IMG/VR virus record: IMGVR_UViG_3300009164_000054
Location: 1-64,000 of that record
Direction: 5' to 3' (one strand)
Source of the DNA: a virus
DNA length: 64,000 bases
Numbering within the stretch: position 1 is the stretch's first letter; each line of letters starts with the position of its first letter. A program made the position numbers and the translations under genes. The notes under the pieces were generated by a model. The model was not told the origin of the DNA. It searched no databases and saw only the letters and a program-made list of their open reading frames with translations. Positions 55,819-64,000 of the stretch are shown piece by piece.

Positions 55819-56949
55819 ATGTCTAATTGTCAAAATTGTTTTAATGGATGCACCGAAACTGTTTCAGATCAGTGTGTCAGATATACAGGAATAGATGTTC
55901 CTACATTAGGTATTCAAACTGGTGATCCTTTATCAGTGATTGAACAATCTCTAACCACATTTCTTGTTTCTGCATTAGATGGATCTGGAATAAAAATAGA
56001 CCTTAGTAGTATAGATGTATGTACAGCGGTACAACAATATCTTCCTAATTGTGGAGAACTATCTATTGCAGATATATCAAAAGCTCTTATAGAAGCTGCT
56101 TGTAATATACAAGAACAAGTTGATGTTATTGCTGCTACACTTGCTGTATTAAACGCTGATTATACAATTGGATGTTTAACAGGTGTTACAGCATCTTCTG
56201 ATACACATGCCATTGTGCAAGCTACAATAACAAAACTTTGTAGTGTTGATGCTAGTTTAGCATTTGTAATTGGTCAACTGCCATCATATGTATTAAAATC
56301 AGAAATCTGTACATTGATTGAAGATTGTACAAGTGGTACTAGTGTAGCAATTAAAGCTCAAAGCAAAATGCTTCCTTATAGTGTAATTTCTTATTATGGA
56401 CCAGCATCTGGATATCCAACTATATCAGATGGATTTGGTAGTACAGGTGCAGGATATGGATATTGGGAAAATGTATATCTATGTAATGGAGGAAATCCAG
56501 GTGTTCCAGATTTGAGAGGAAGAGTTGCTGTAGGTGCTACAGATATGGCAACAGCAGCATGGCCTACCAGTGGACAAACACAACCAGGTGTTAATGATAA
56601 TCCTGCATATGGATACAAAGATCCAGCTACAGGAATACAAGGAAGTAACTTTACTACATTAACATTAGCACAAATACCAGCACATAATCATGCTGGTTCT
56701 ACAGCAACTACAATTATTTCTCCATCGAGCCACAGTCATACTTTTGCTACACAAAATGTTTCTACTGGTTCTGTTGGTAATAATGTTCAAGGTACAAGTC
56801 AAAGTACTGCGGGTGGAACAAAAACAACAAGTGATGTTACAATTAGTGCAACAACAACATTAACAATATTACCACAAGGCCAGGGTGAGAAACATTCTAA
56901 TATTCAACCAGGACTTGCAGTTTATTATCTTATCTATATCCCAGCATAA
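55819..56949 (+). CDS. Tail-collar domain protein (receptor-binding/fibre)
   Basis: A 376-aa protein. Cys-rich N-terminus (NCQNCFNGCTETVSDQCVRYTGIDVPTLGIQTGDPLSVIEQ) likely docks it on the virion. From about residue 185 it has the phage tail-collar domain: GYWENVYLCNGGNPGVPDLRGRVAVGATDM, ending in a His-rich QIPAHNHAG and HSH pattern and QPGLAVYYLIYIPA. It probably trimerises to bind the host. Confidence 0.8.
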   Translation: MSNCQNCFNGCTETVSDQCVRYTGIDVPTLGIQTGDPLSVIEQSLTTFLVSALDGSGIKIDLSSIDVCTAVQQYLPNCGELSIADISKALIEAACNIQEQVDVIAATLAVLNADYTIGCLTGVTASSDTHAIVQATITKLCSVDASLAFVIGQLPSYVLKSEICTLIEDCTSGTSVAIKAQSKMLPYSVISYYGPASGYPTISDGFGSTGAGYGYWENVYLCNGGNPGVPDLRGRVAVGATDMATAAWPTSGQTQPGVNDNPAYGYKDPATGIQGSNFTTLTLAQIPAHNHAGSTATTIISPSSHSHTFATQNVSTGSVGNNVQGTSQSTAGGTKTTSDVTISATTTLTILPQGQGEKHSNIQPGLAVYYLIYIPA

Positions 56950-56955
56950 TAATAT

Positions 56956-59900
56956 ATGTCTTACCCACCTACTCCACAAAGAAAAGCTTGCAACTGTAGT
57001 GATCCTTGTATCTCTACAGATGATGTTTACTACGCTGGTCCCAATCTTCCAAACTCAGGAATCAATACTTATAATGTATTAACAGAAGTTATAGAGAAGC
57101 TAGATGCTATCTATGCTGTTCCTACATTACAGAAAGTAACAGAGGTGGGTAATTATACCACTCTACCAATAATTGCAGATTCATTTGTAAAGATTGGTGG
57201 AGATGGTACTAATATTTTATTGGATGATGGTACAGTGTTACCTATAGGAGATTTACCTTCACCTACAACACCTGGATTACAAGAAGTATTAACTGTTGGC
57301 AATACTGACAACATAGGTAATTCAATGTTATTTATTGACCCTTCGGATACTAATAATCTTTCAGGGATTAATTATGGGGGTCATTTTGTCGTTGGTAATG
57401 AATTAAATAATTCTTTAAGTAGTACATCTATGTTAAATACTGGAATTAGATTCTATAATAGTGATATAGGTTCTGATACATTACATTTTAATGCTAATTT
57501 AACTACTGATGATAAATCAAATTGGGGATATACTAATAATTATTTTATACCTAAAAAACCTGAAGGAACTTATACACTAGCTACATTAGATGATATACCA
57601 GCACCTTTAGGATATACACCAGTTAATAAAGCTGGTGATACAATGCTTGGAGATTTAATACTAAATGAAGATCCATCAACTGCATTAGGTGCTGCAACAA
57701 AGCAGTACGTGGATAATATAGCAGCAGGGATTAACTTCCATGCTCCTGTAACAGTGGCCACAGATGTATCATTAGTTGCCACATATAATAACGGTGTAGA
57801 TGGTCTAGGGGCAACGTTAACAGGAACATCTGTTGGTGTATTAATGATAGATGGAGAAACTCCTGCATACTTACAAAGAATATTAGTTTGGCAACAAATA
57901 AATGCTATTGAGAATGGTATATATGATTTAACTACAGTAGGAGATGGGACAACAATATATCAGTTAACAAGATCAACAGATGCTGACAATTCTCCTGTAG
58001 GTGAAATACAGTATGGAGATTACGTTCTTGTATTATCAGGAGATACTAACGGAGGATTTGGATTTATATGTAACACACCAGGAACAATAGATATTGGAAT
58101 AACACCAATTAACTATGTTCAATTTAATGCTGCTCAAGCTGTAACAGCTGGTTATGGATTACAAGAGCTAACTCCTAATGTAATATCTATAAACCCATTA
58201 GAGACACAGGAGAAGATAACCCTTACAACAACAGGTACTGGAGCTGCTACATTAGATGATCTTACTAATACACTTAATATACCTACAATAGGAGTTGTTT
58301 CAGCTACAGAAACTGGTGTAGTAAATAATACTTCCTTACAAGAACTTGGAGGAGTTGATAAAACAATTAATGGTGTAAGAGTTGGTAGAGGGAATATTTC
58401 TGACCCTGCTTCTGAAAATACCGCAGTAGGTTATCAGGCTTTACAATCAGTTATTCATACTACAGGAGATGAAGGATATTATAACACTGCATTTGGTGAT
58501 GAAGCATTAAAATCATTAACTACTGGTAATTCAAGTAGTGCATTTGGAGATTGGGCATTAAGACTTTGTACAACAGGGTCATATAATACAGGAATTGGAG
58601 GTGGAGCTTTAATGGGTCTAACTACTGGCTCATACAATCTAGCAGTAGGTGAGAATAGCCTTCTTTCTAATGTATCTGGACAAAGGAATACTGCAGTGGG
58701 TTCTTTTGCATTAAATTTAAATACAGGTTCTTATAATACTGCAATTGGTATGTTAGCAGGAGGATTATCAACTTCTTCAGGTAATTGGAATATACTTGTA
58801 GGAATGCAAGCTGGTAGAGATATAAGCACAGGAGGCAACAATTTATTAATTGAAAACATAACTAATGCCTCTATAACTTCAGGTAGTTTTAATATTGTGT
58901 TAAACCCTAAACAAAAATCTGGTGTAACCACAGGATCTTTTAATACGATTATAGGATGCTGGGATGGGGCATTTCCAAATGCAATGGCAAATAATGTTAT
59001 AATAGGAGATGGTCAAGGTAACATTAGGTTTAGAACAACAGAGACAGGATTAACAACAGTTCCTGGTCAAACAAATGCTTTAATAGATGGAGACACCACT
59101 GGTAAAGCTGTGGTGACTAAGGAGTATTTAAGTACTACTAACTACTGGACTAAGACAGGGAATGATATTTACAATAATAACACTGGAAATATAATAATTG
59201 GAGCAACTACAGCCCCAAATCCATCACTTATAGGAAAATTAAATATAGTAGGTAATATTTATACAACTGGAAAAGTATGGTCTGCAGATGCTCAAGGTTT
59301 CAGATTTAATGATGGGGCATCAGGAATGTATTATAGAGCCACTCAAGGTTTAGAATTTGTAGTTTATGGTGATGGAACTAGTGCACTAGGACACTATAAT
59401 TTTACACCTGTATATCCACTTGGAGGTAATCCAAATTATGTAAGTGGTACAACAAGATGTATAAATACTAGTGGAACATACGCTGCAATTTCTGGAAGTG
59501 TATCATCAAGAATAATAAATATAGAACCTACTATTAACCAAACTGGAACAGCAAATGGAATAATAAGAGGTCTTTATATAAATCCAACACTAACCTCTGC
59601 TTATGATTTTAGAGCAATAGAAGTAACTGCTGGAAAGGTGATTGTACCAACTGCAATTAATAGTAATGAGGCTGTAAATAAAGGACAAGTAGATAACAGA
59701 CTCGTAGTTGAAACAGCAGTACCATATACACTAACAGATACAGATAGTGGAGGAATAGTTATATTCACAGCATCTACAACACTAACAATACCAACAGGAC
59801 TTGCTGCTGGGTTTGAATGTACATTTGTAACATTAGCTGGTGTAACACTAACTGTATCTGCTGGATCAAATGTATTAAATAATGCTACTGGTACTTTATT

Positions 59901-59973
59901 GGCACCACAACTAAGTTTTACATTAAAGAGAATGATAGCTGCAAACACATTCATAGCAACAGGAAACCTATAA
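56956..59973 (+). CDS. Tail fibre with YadA-head-like repeats
   Basis: A 1005-aa protein. The N-terminus DDVYYAGPNLPNSGINTYNVLTEVIEKLDAI resembles the collar protein's N-terminal module. Residues about 480-630 have repeats such as NTAVGYQALQ, NTAFGDEAL and YNTAIGMLAGG of the left-handed YadA/Hia-head type, which trimerise. The C-terminal 150 residues are beta-rich. An adsorption fibre is the best reading. Confidence 0.75.
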   Translation: MSYPPTPQRKACNCSDPCISTDDVYYAGPNLPNSGINTYNVLTEVIEKLDAIYAVPTLQKVTEVGNYTTLPIIADSFVKIGGDGTNILLDDGTVLPIGDLPSPTTPGLQEVLTVGNTDNIGNSMLFIDPSDTNNLSGINYGGHFVVGNELNNSLSSTSMLNTGIRFYNSDIGSDTLHFNANLTTDDKSNWGYTNNYFIPKKPEGTYTLATLDDIPAPLGYTPVNKAGDTMLGDLILNEDPSTALGAATKQYVDNIAAGINFHAPVTVATDVSLVATYNNGVDGLGATLTGTSVGVLMIDGETPAYLQRILVWQQINAIENGIYDLTTVGDGTTIYQLTRSTDADNSPVGEIQYGDYVLVLSGDTNGGFGFICNTPGTIDIGITPINYVQFNAAQAVTAGYGLQELTPNVISINPLETQEKITLTTTGTGAATLDDLTNTLNIPTIGVVSATETGVVNNTSLQELGGVDKTINGVRVGRGNISDPASENTAVGYQALQSVIHTTGDEGYYNTAFGDEALKSLTTGNSSSAFGDWALRLCTTGSYNTGIGGGALMGLTTGSYNLAVGENSLLSNVSGQRNTAVGSFALNLNTGSYNTAIGMLAGGLSTSSGNWNILVGMQAGRDISTGGNNLLIENITNASITSGSFNIVLNPKQKSGVTTGSFNTIIGCWDGAFPNAMANNVIIGDGQGNIRFRTTETGLTTVPGQTNALIDGDTTGKAVVTKEYLSTTNYWTKTGNDIYNNNTGNIIIGATTAPNPSLIGKLNIVGNIYTTGKVWSADAQGFRFNDGASGMYYRATQGLEFVVYGDGTSALGHYNFTPVYPLGGNPNYVSGTTRCINTSGTYAAISGSVSSRIINIEPTINQTGTANGIIRGLYINPTLTSAYDFRAIEVTAGKVIVPTAINSNEAVNKGQVDNRLVVETAVPYTLTDTDSGGIVIFTASTTLTIPTGLAAGFECTFVTLAGVTLTVSAGSNVLNNATGTLLAPQLSFTLKRMIAANTFIATGNL

Positions 59974-59975
59974 TT

Positions 59976-62900
59976 ATGAATAACTTAGCATTCCAAATAT
60001 ACGGAACAAAAAAAGCAGCTCCCTTTCAATCTGTCTGGAAGACAGATACTGCTGTTACAGTTAGTACAACAGAACTAGCTAATACAGCAGCAACAACACC
60101 ACTGCCATCAGGGTGGAGTGGAACTAATCTGTTGACAGGTGGATACACTCACACTGCAGGAAATACAGCTGTGTTACTAGTTAATAATTTAACACCTACT
60201 GCAGGACAGAGTTATCAAATCGTATGCACACTTTCAGCAGGATCAACAGGTTCAGTTATAATAAACTTTGGAGGAGTGTCCAGTGCTTCATTAACTGCTA
60301 CCACTACAACAATCCTAACTCCAATAAATGCAGCAATTAAGTTATCAATTACTCCATCAAATGACTTTGTTGGAACTGTATCGCTAAGTGTAAAACAGAG
60401 TTCGTCAGCACTTAATCAAATACAGCTACCAATAACTCTTGCCTCTGGAAAATCAGTATGGATAGACTGGGGAGATGGTCAGTATAGCACTGCAAACAGC
60501 ACTAATATTATTCCAAATAGAATACACACGTATACAACACCAGGAGAGTATCCAGTAAGGGTATTTGGAGATGACTTCAGTTTTGGATTTGGAAGTCCAA
60601 ATCAGGTTACTAATGATAGATTAAAAATAAAGTCTATATCTAGTTGGGGCAAATTAAAAATGGGGTCATCTTCTTTTTTTGGTTGTTCTAATGTAACCAT
60701 GTCTGGAATAACTGATATTCCTGATTTAATTGGAGTAACTAACTTATCAAATGCATTTAATACTTGTTCTAACTTAACTACTGTTGGTAGAATGAATGAA
60801 TGGAATATGAGTAGTGTTACTAACCTACTTGGAATGTTTAGCAATTCAGGTAATTTTAATCAATGTATAGGTGGTTGGAATTTATCTAGTGTTACTACTT
60901 TTGAAGGAATGTTTTATAATTGTTTGGAATTTAACAATGGAGATAACAGCACACCATTAAATAATTGGATATTAAATACAACATCATCAGTGTCATTAAA
61001 CTATCCATTTATTAATTGTAGAAAATTCAATAGATACATAGGTGATTGGAATACATCTAAAGTGAATATAATGGCAGACATGTTTCAAGGAGCTACAGTA
61101 TTCAATAATGGATTTGCTGCTGGTGTTGGAACAGGAAACCAATTAAATTGGGATACATCTTCTTGTACTAATATGAGTAGAATGTTTGTAAGTGCTCCTG
61201 CATTTAACTCTAATGTATCATCATTTAATGTATCTAAAGTTACAACATTTAATCAAATGTTTACTTATTGTAATGCATTTAATAATGGATTTGCATCTGG
61301 AGATGGAGTAGGAAATCAATTACCTTGGAATATAGGTGGTAATGTAACAGGTACAATTAGTATGGAAGGTATATTTTCTTATGCTCCTGCATTTAATTCT
61401 AACTTAGGAACAGGGACAACACCATGGGATGTTAGTAAGGTGACAACATTTGCAAGTATGTTTAATGGAGCATCTAAGTTTAGAAATGGTGATGATACAG
61501 CTCCTATAAATAATTGGAATATAGGAGGAAGTGTAACATCAGTTACTTTAACTAGTATGTTTGCTAGTGCATCTGTTTTCAACAGAGATATTAGTAGTTG
61601 GAATGTAAGTAAGGCGACTAGTACTAGTGGTATGTTTTCTTTTGCTTCTGCCTTTAATCAACCTATTGGGAATTGGGAAAGAAGTACAGTAGGGAATGTA
61701 TCTACAATGGGCAATATTACTAATATGGGTAACATGTTCCAATATAGCTTAGCATTTAATCAAGATATTAATCTATGGAATGTAAATAAGGTGACATCAT
61801 TTTATCAAATGTTCCAAGGGGCTAGAGATTTTAATAAAAATATTGGAGATTGGGATATAAATACTTTAGCAACATCAGTTGATATGACTGCTATGTTTTG
61901 GGTTGCCCCTAATTTCAATCAAGATATTAGTAAGTGGAACGTATCTAAAGTAACAGCATTTGTAAAAATGTTTGCTGGTGCTACTGCCTTTAATAATGGA
62001 GACAATAATCAAGAGAATCCAATAACTTTTAGAATTGGTATAAATGGATGGAACATAAATACCGCTGCAACATCAGTTAGTATGTTTGATATGTTTAATG
62101 GTGCTTCTGCTTTTAATCGACTTATTGACTCTTGGAATGTAAGTAAGGTGACAAATATGGTAAGTATGTTTGAAAATGCTAGAGCATTTAATCAACCTCT
62201 TGCTGGATGGGAAAGAATTACACCAGATGTTTCTAGTTTAAGTAATGTTACCACTATGAGTAAGATGTTTTATCAAGCTTTCTTATTCAATCAACCTATT
62301 GGAAATTGGAATGTGAGTAATGTGACTGATATGAGTAATATGTTTGCTGGCTTTTTTAATGTTGGTTTTACTACTTTTAACCAAGACATTAGTAACTGGA
62401 ATGTTAGCAATGTTACTACTATGGCTAGTATGTTTACATATAATAATGCATTTAATCAGGCAATAAGTGGTTGGAATGTGCCCAAAGTTAATAGTTTCGC
62501 AAGCATGTTTAATACGAGCAGATACAACCAACCATTAAACTTGTTGAATATTGGTGGAGATTCTTCAGTAACAACAATAAATATGGCTTCTATGTTTCAG
62601 CGAAATGGTTATTTTAATCAAGACATAAGTATGTGGAATGTACCTAAGGTGACTAATATGTCTAATATGTTTTATAATGACTCGGCACCAGTTAGCACAT
62701 TCAACCAACCTATAGGTTCTTGGGATGTGAGTAATGTTACTAATATGTCTAGTATGTTTACTGGTGCTAAAGCCTTCAACCAGCCTATTGGTTCTTGGGA
62801 TGTGAGTAAAGTAACTAATATGTCTTCTATGTTTTCTAACCTATTCACCAATGCTAGTTCTATGGACTTTAACCAAGACATAGGTTCATGGAATATAAGT

Positions 62901-63341
62901 AATGTTACTAGCTTTGCTAATTTTATGGCAGGAAAAACACCAGCTACATTCTCATCAACTAACCTAGATGCTATATATAATGGATGGAGTGCATTACCAA
63001 GTGTTAAACCAAATATATCAATAAGTTTTGGATCTGCTAAGTATTCACAAGTTGGTAAACCAGGGAAAGATACATTATTAACAAGTCCGAATAATTGGAC
63101 AATAGCAGATGGTTTATTAACAGTTTCTGGTACATCAAATAACGGAGGACTAATTAGAGTGACAACAACTGCTGCTCATGGATTTACAACAGGAAATTCA
63201 GTTTATATATATGGAGTTAATGGAACAACAAATGCAAATGGAACATGGACAGTTACAGTAGTAAACACTACAGTAATAGAACTTCAAGGAAGTGCATACA
63301 ACGCAGCATGGACTAGTGGTGGAAATGTAATATTAGGATAA
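59976..63341 (+). CDS. Adhesin-like tail protein with DUF285 (BspA-type) repeats
   Basis: An 1121-aa protein. After a short N-terminal region and a PKD-like segment (SVWIDWGDGQYS...RIHTYTTPGEYPVRVFG, about residues 160-200) it has about 24 copies of a repeat with core WNVSKVTNMSSMFxxAxxFNQ, the 26-residue DUF285 surface-protein repeat. The end (LIRVTTTAAHGFTTGNSVYIYGVNG) is a beta module common at phage tail tips. Probably a long LRR-like host-contact arm. Confidence 0.8.
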   Translation: MNNLAFQIYGTKKAAPFQSVWKTDTAVTVSTTELANTAATTPLPSGWSGTNLLTGGYTHTAGNTAVLLVNNLTPTAGQSYQIVCTLSAGSTGSVIINFGGVSSASLTATTTTILTPINAAIKLSITPSNDFVGTVSLSVKQSSSALNQIQLPITLASGKSVWIDWGDGQYSTANSTNIIPNRIHTYTTPGEYPVRVFGDDFSFGFGSPNQVTNDRLKIKSISSWGKLKMGSSSFFGCSNVTMSGITDIPDLIGVTNLSNAFNTCSNLTTVGRMNEWNMSSVTNLLGMFSNSGNFNQCIGGWNLSSVTTFEGMFYNCLEFNNGDNSTPLNNWILNTTSSVSLNYPFINCRKFNRYIGDWNTSKVNIMADMFQGATVFNNGFAAGVGTGNQLNWDTSSCTNMSRMFVSAPAFNSNVSSFNVSKVTTFNQMFTYCNAFNNGFASGDGVGNQLPWNIGGNVTGTISMEGIFSYAPAFNSNLGTGTTPWDVSKVTTFASMFNGASKFRNGDDTAPINNWNIGGSVTSVTLTSMFASASVFNRDISSWNVSKATSTSGMFSFASAFNQPIGNWERSTVGNVSTMGNITNMGNMFQYSLAFNQDINLWNVNKVTSFYQMFQGARDFNKNIGDWDINTLATSVDMTAMFWVAPNFNQDISKWNVSKVTAFVKMFAGATAFNNGDNNQENPITFRIGINGWNINTAATSVSMFDMFNGASAFNRLIDSWNVSKVTNMVSMFENARAFNQPLAGWERITPDVSSLSNVTTMSKMFYQAFLFNQPIGNWNVSNVTDMSNMFAGFFNVGFTTFNQDISNWNVSNVTTMASMFTYNNAFNQAISGWNVPKVNSFASMFNTSRYNQPLNLLNIGGDSSVTTINMASMFQRNGYFNQDISMWNVPKVTNMSNMFYNDSAPVSTFNQPIGSWDVSNVTNMSSMFTGAKAFNQPIGSWDVSKVTNMSSMFSNLFTNASSMDFNQDIGSWNISNVTSFANFMAGKTPATFSSTNLDAIYNGWSALPSVKPNISISFGSAKYSQVGKPGKDTLLTSPNNWTIADGLLTVSGTSNNGGLIRVTTTAAHGFTTGNSVYIYGVNGTTNANGTWTVTVVNTTVIELQGSAYNAAWTSGGNVILG

Positions 63342-63359
63342 TAAATCAAATAAAATAAA

Positions 63360-64000
63360 ATGACAGTATTAATAACATTAACAACAGCAGGTGCAGACAC
63401 AGGACCATTTAATCTCTATTCAGATGTTAATGGATATGCGTATGCATTTGTATTAAACGTAACCAAACAACAACTAACTGATGGTTATCCATCTGATATA
63501 GTTCCTGATGGTACAACCATAATCAAAGTTCAATCTGTTAATAGTTTATGTAATAATTTTACATTATTAAATGTTCCACCACCACCACCAACCACTACCA
63601 CTACATCTAGCACTTCTACCAGTACAAGCACTAGTACCAGCACTAGTACCAGTACTAGTACAAGCACTTCTACATCAACAAGTACCAGTACTTCTACTAG
63701 CACTAGTACATCAACATCTACATCAACATCTACATCAACAAGCACTACTACTAGTACTACTACTGCTACACCATGTACTCTTAGTATACTTTCTACATTA
63801 ACTACAGATCCTGACAATCAAGCAGGAAATAATGGAACAGCAACAATAGTATTTCAAGGAGGAACTGCACCATTTACATATACATTAAATTCTGTAGCGC
63901 AAGGAGCTGCAATTTCTCCATTAGTTATTAATGGACTATCGGCATTAACATCTTACACTGTTGAAATAATAGATTCAAATCTATGTAATGATACTACAAC
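63360..64000 (+). CDS. Virion protein with long Thr/Ser repeat linker (3' end beyond window)
   Basis: Starts MTVLITLTTAGADTGPFNLYSDVNGYAYAFV, a short beta domain as in many tail proteins. After VPPPPPTTTT a run of about 55 Thr/Ser residues (63588-63770) forms a flexible linker, and then a second beta domain (ATIVFQGGTAPFTYTLNS) continues to the window edge. No stop is present, so the gene is partial here. Confidence 0.75.
   Translation, partial: MTVLITLTTAGADTGPFNLYSDVNGYAYAFVLNVTKQQLTDGYPSDIVPDGTTIIKVQSVNSLCNNFTLLNVPPPPPTTTTTSSTSTSTSTSTSTSTSTSTSTSTSTSTSTSTSTSTSTSTSTSTSTSTTTSTTTATPCTLSILSTLTTDPDNQAGNNGTATIVFQGGTAPFTYTLNSVAQGAAISPLVINGLSALTSYTVEIIDSNLCNDTT

Noticed and set aside
43872-63341. 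Alternative genetic code in late genes (as in some crAss-like phages)
   Set aside because: Terminase, portal, capsid and tail genes read through cleanly with the standard code, and no internal in-frame TAG needs recoding.
63588-63770. CRISPR-like array
   Set aside because: The repetition is a simple hexamer-type Thr/Ser-coding repeat, not direct repeats with unique spacers. No CRISPR array is seen in the window.
63571-63801. Alternate frames through the Thr/Ser repeat (His/Leu/Val-rich or Val/Asp-rich)
   Set aside because: These are other-frame translations of the repeat; the coding frame is fixed by the clear start at 63360 and the beta domains on each side.

Overview
The window is part of a large double-stranded DNA phage genome, AT-rich (roughly one third G+C), that looks like a crAss-like phage (Crassvirales-type podovirus) of a Bacteroidetes host. 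The reasons are: one leftward block carries a family B DNA polymerase, DnaB-like helicase, primase, SF2 helicase, SSB-like protein, uracil-DNA glycosylase, PD-(D/E)XK exonuclease and rIIA/rIIB-like proteins; one rightward block carries an IHF-like protein, terminase, portal, scaffold-like protein and crAss-type major capsid protein. Starts follow A/T-rich leaders without Shine-Dalgarno motifs, and several intergenic sites match the Bacteroidetes promoter element TAnnTTTG. The standard genetic code fits throughout. Only part of the genome is present: the last gene runs off the right edge, and the left edge lies inside or just before a rightward gene.

Layout. 1-1552 (+): the end of a virion gene block, with small very basic proteins, closed by a bidirectional terminator at 1617-1643. 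1642-8846 (-): glycosyltransferases, a GroES-like protein, thioredoxin, PhoH, MazG-like pyrophosphohydrolase, dNMP kinase and RecA. 8847-24757 (-): small conserved proteins, exonuclease, rIIB/rIIA, the intron-split uracil-DNA glycosylase, a DUF932-like protein and primase. 24758-33420 (-): the replication core (SSB, RecA-fold ATPase, SF2 helicase, DnaB, candidate helicase loader, DNA polymerase B). 33417-36428 (-): a run of small unknown genes. 36551-38555 (-): an RNA gene region with an odd tRNA, an HNH endonuclease, a 49-nt tRNA-like element and a phage-encoded tmRNA. 38557-40887 (-): small membrane and lipoprotein genes. 41113-41997: the divergence zone, with palindromes, G-runs, promoters and one isolated gene; it is the best candidate for an origin or control region. 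41998-64000 (+): packaging, capsid, tail and adsorption genes, with a tRNA(CAU) between the capsid gene and the next virion gene.

The leftward genes would supply nucleotide metabolism, replication, recombination and host takeover. The rightward genes build the virion, ending in a collar-domain protein, a 1005-aa fibre with YadA-head-like repeats and an 1121-aa protein with about 24 DUF285 (BspA-type) repeats. Selfish elements are frequent: six homing-type endonucleases (three or four HNH, two GIY-YIG, one of them inside a group I intron).

Most worth following up: the tmRNA with its unusual T-arm and long tag, directly abutted by a tRNA-like element; the group I intron in a glycosylase gene whose product lacks the usual catalytic Asp; a ribbon-helix-helix/GIY-YIG gene pair; and the structured 41-42 kb divergence zone.
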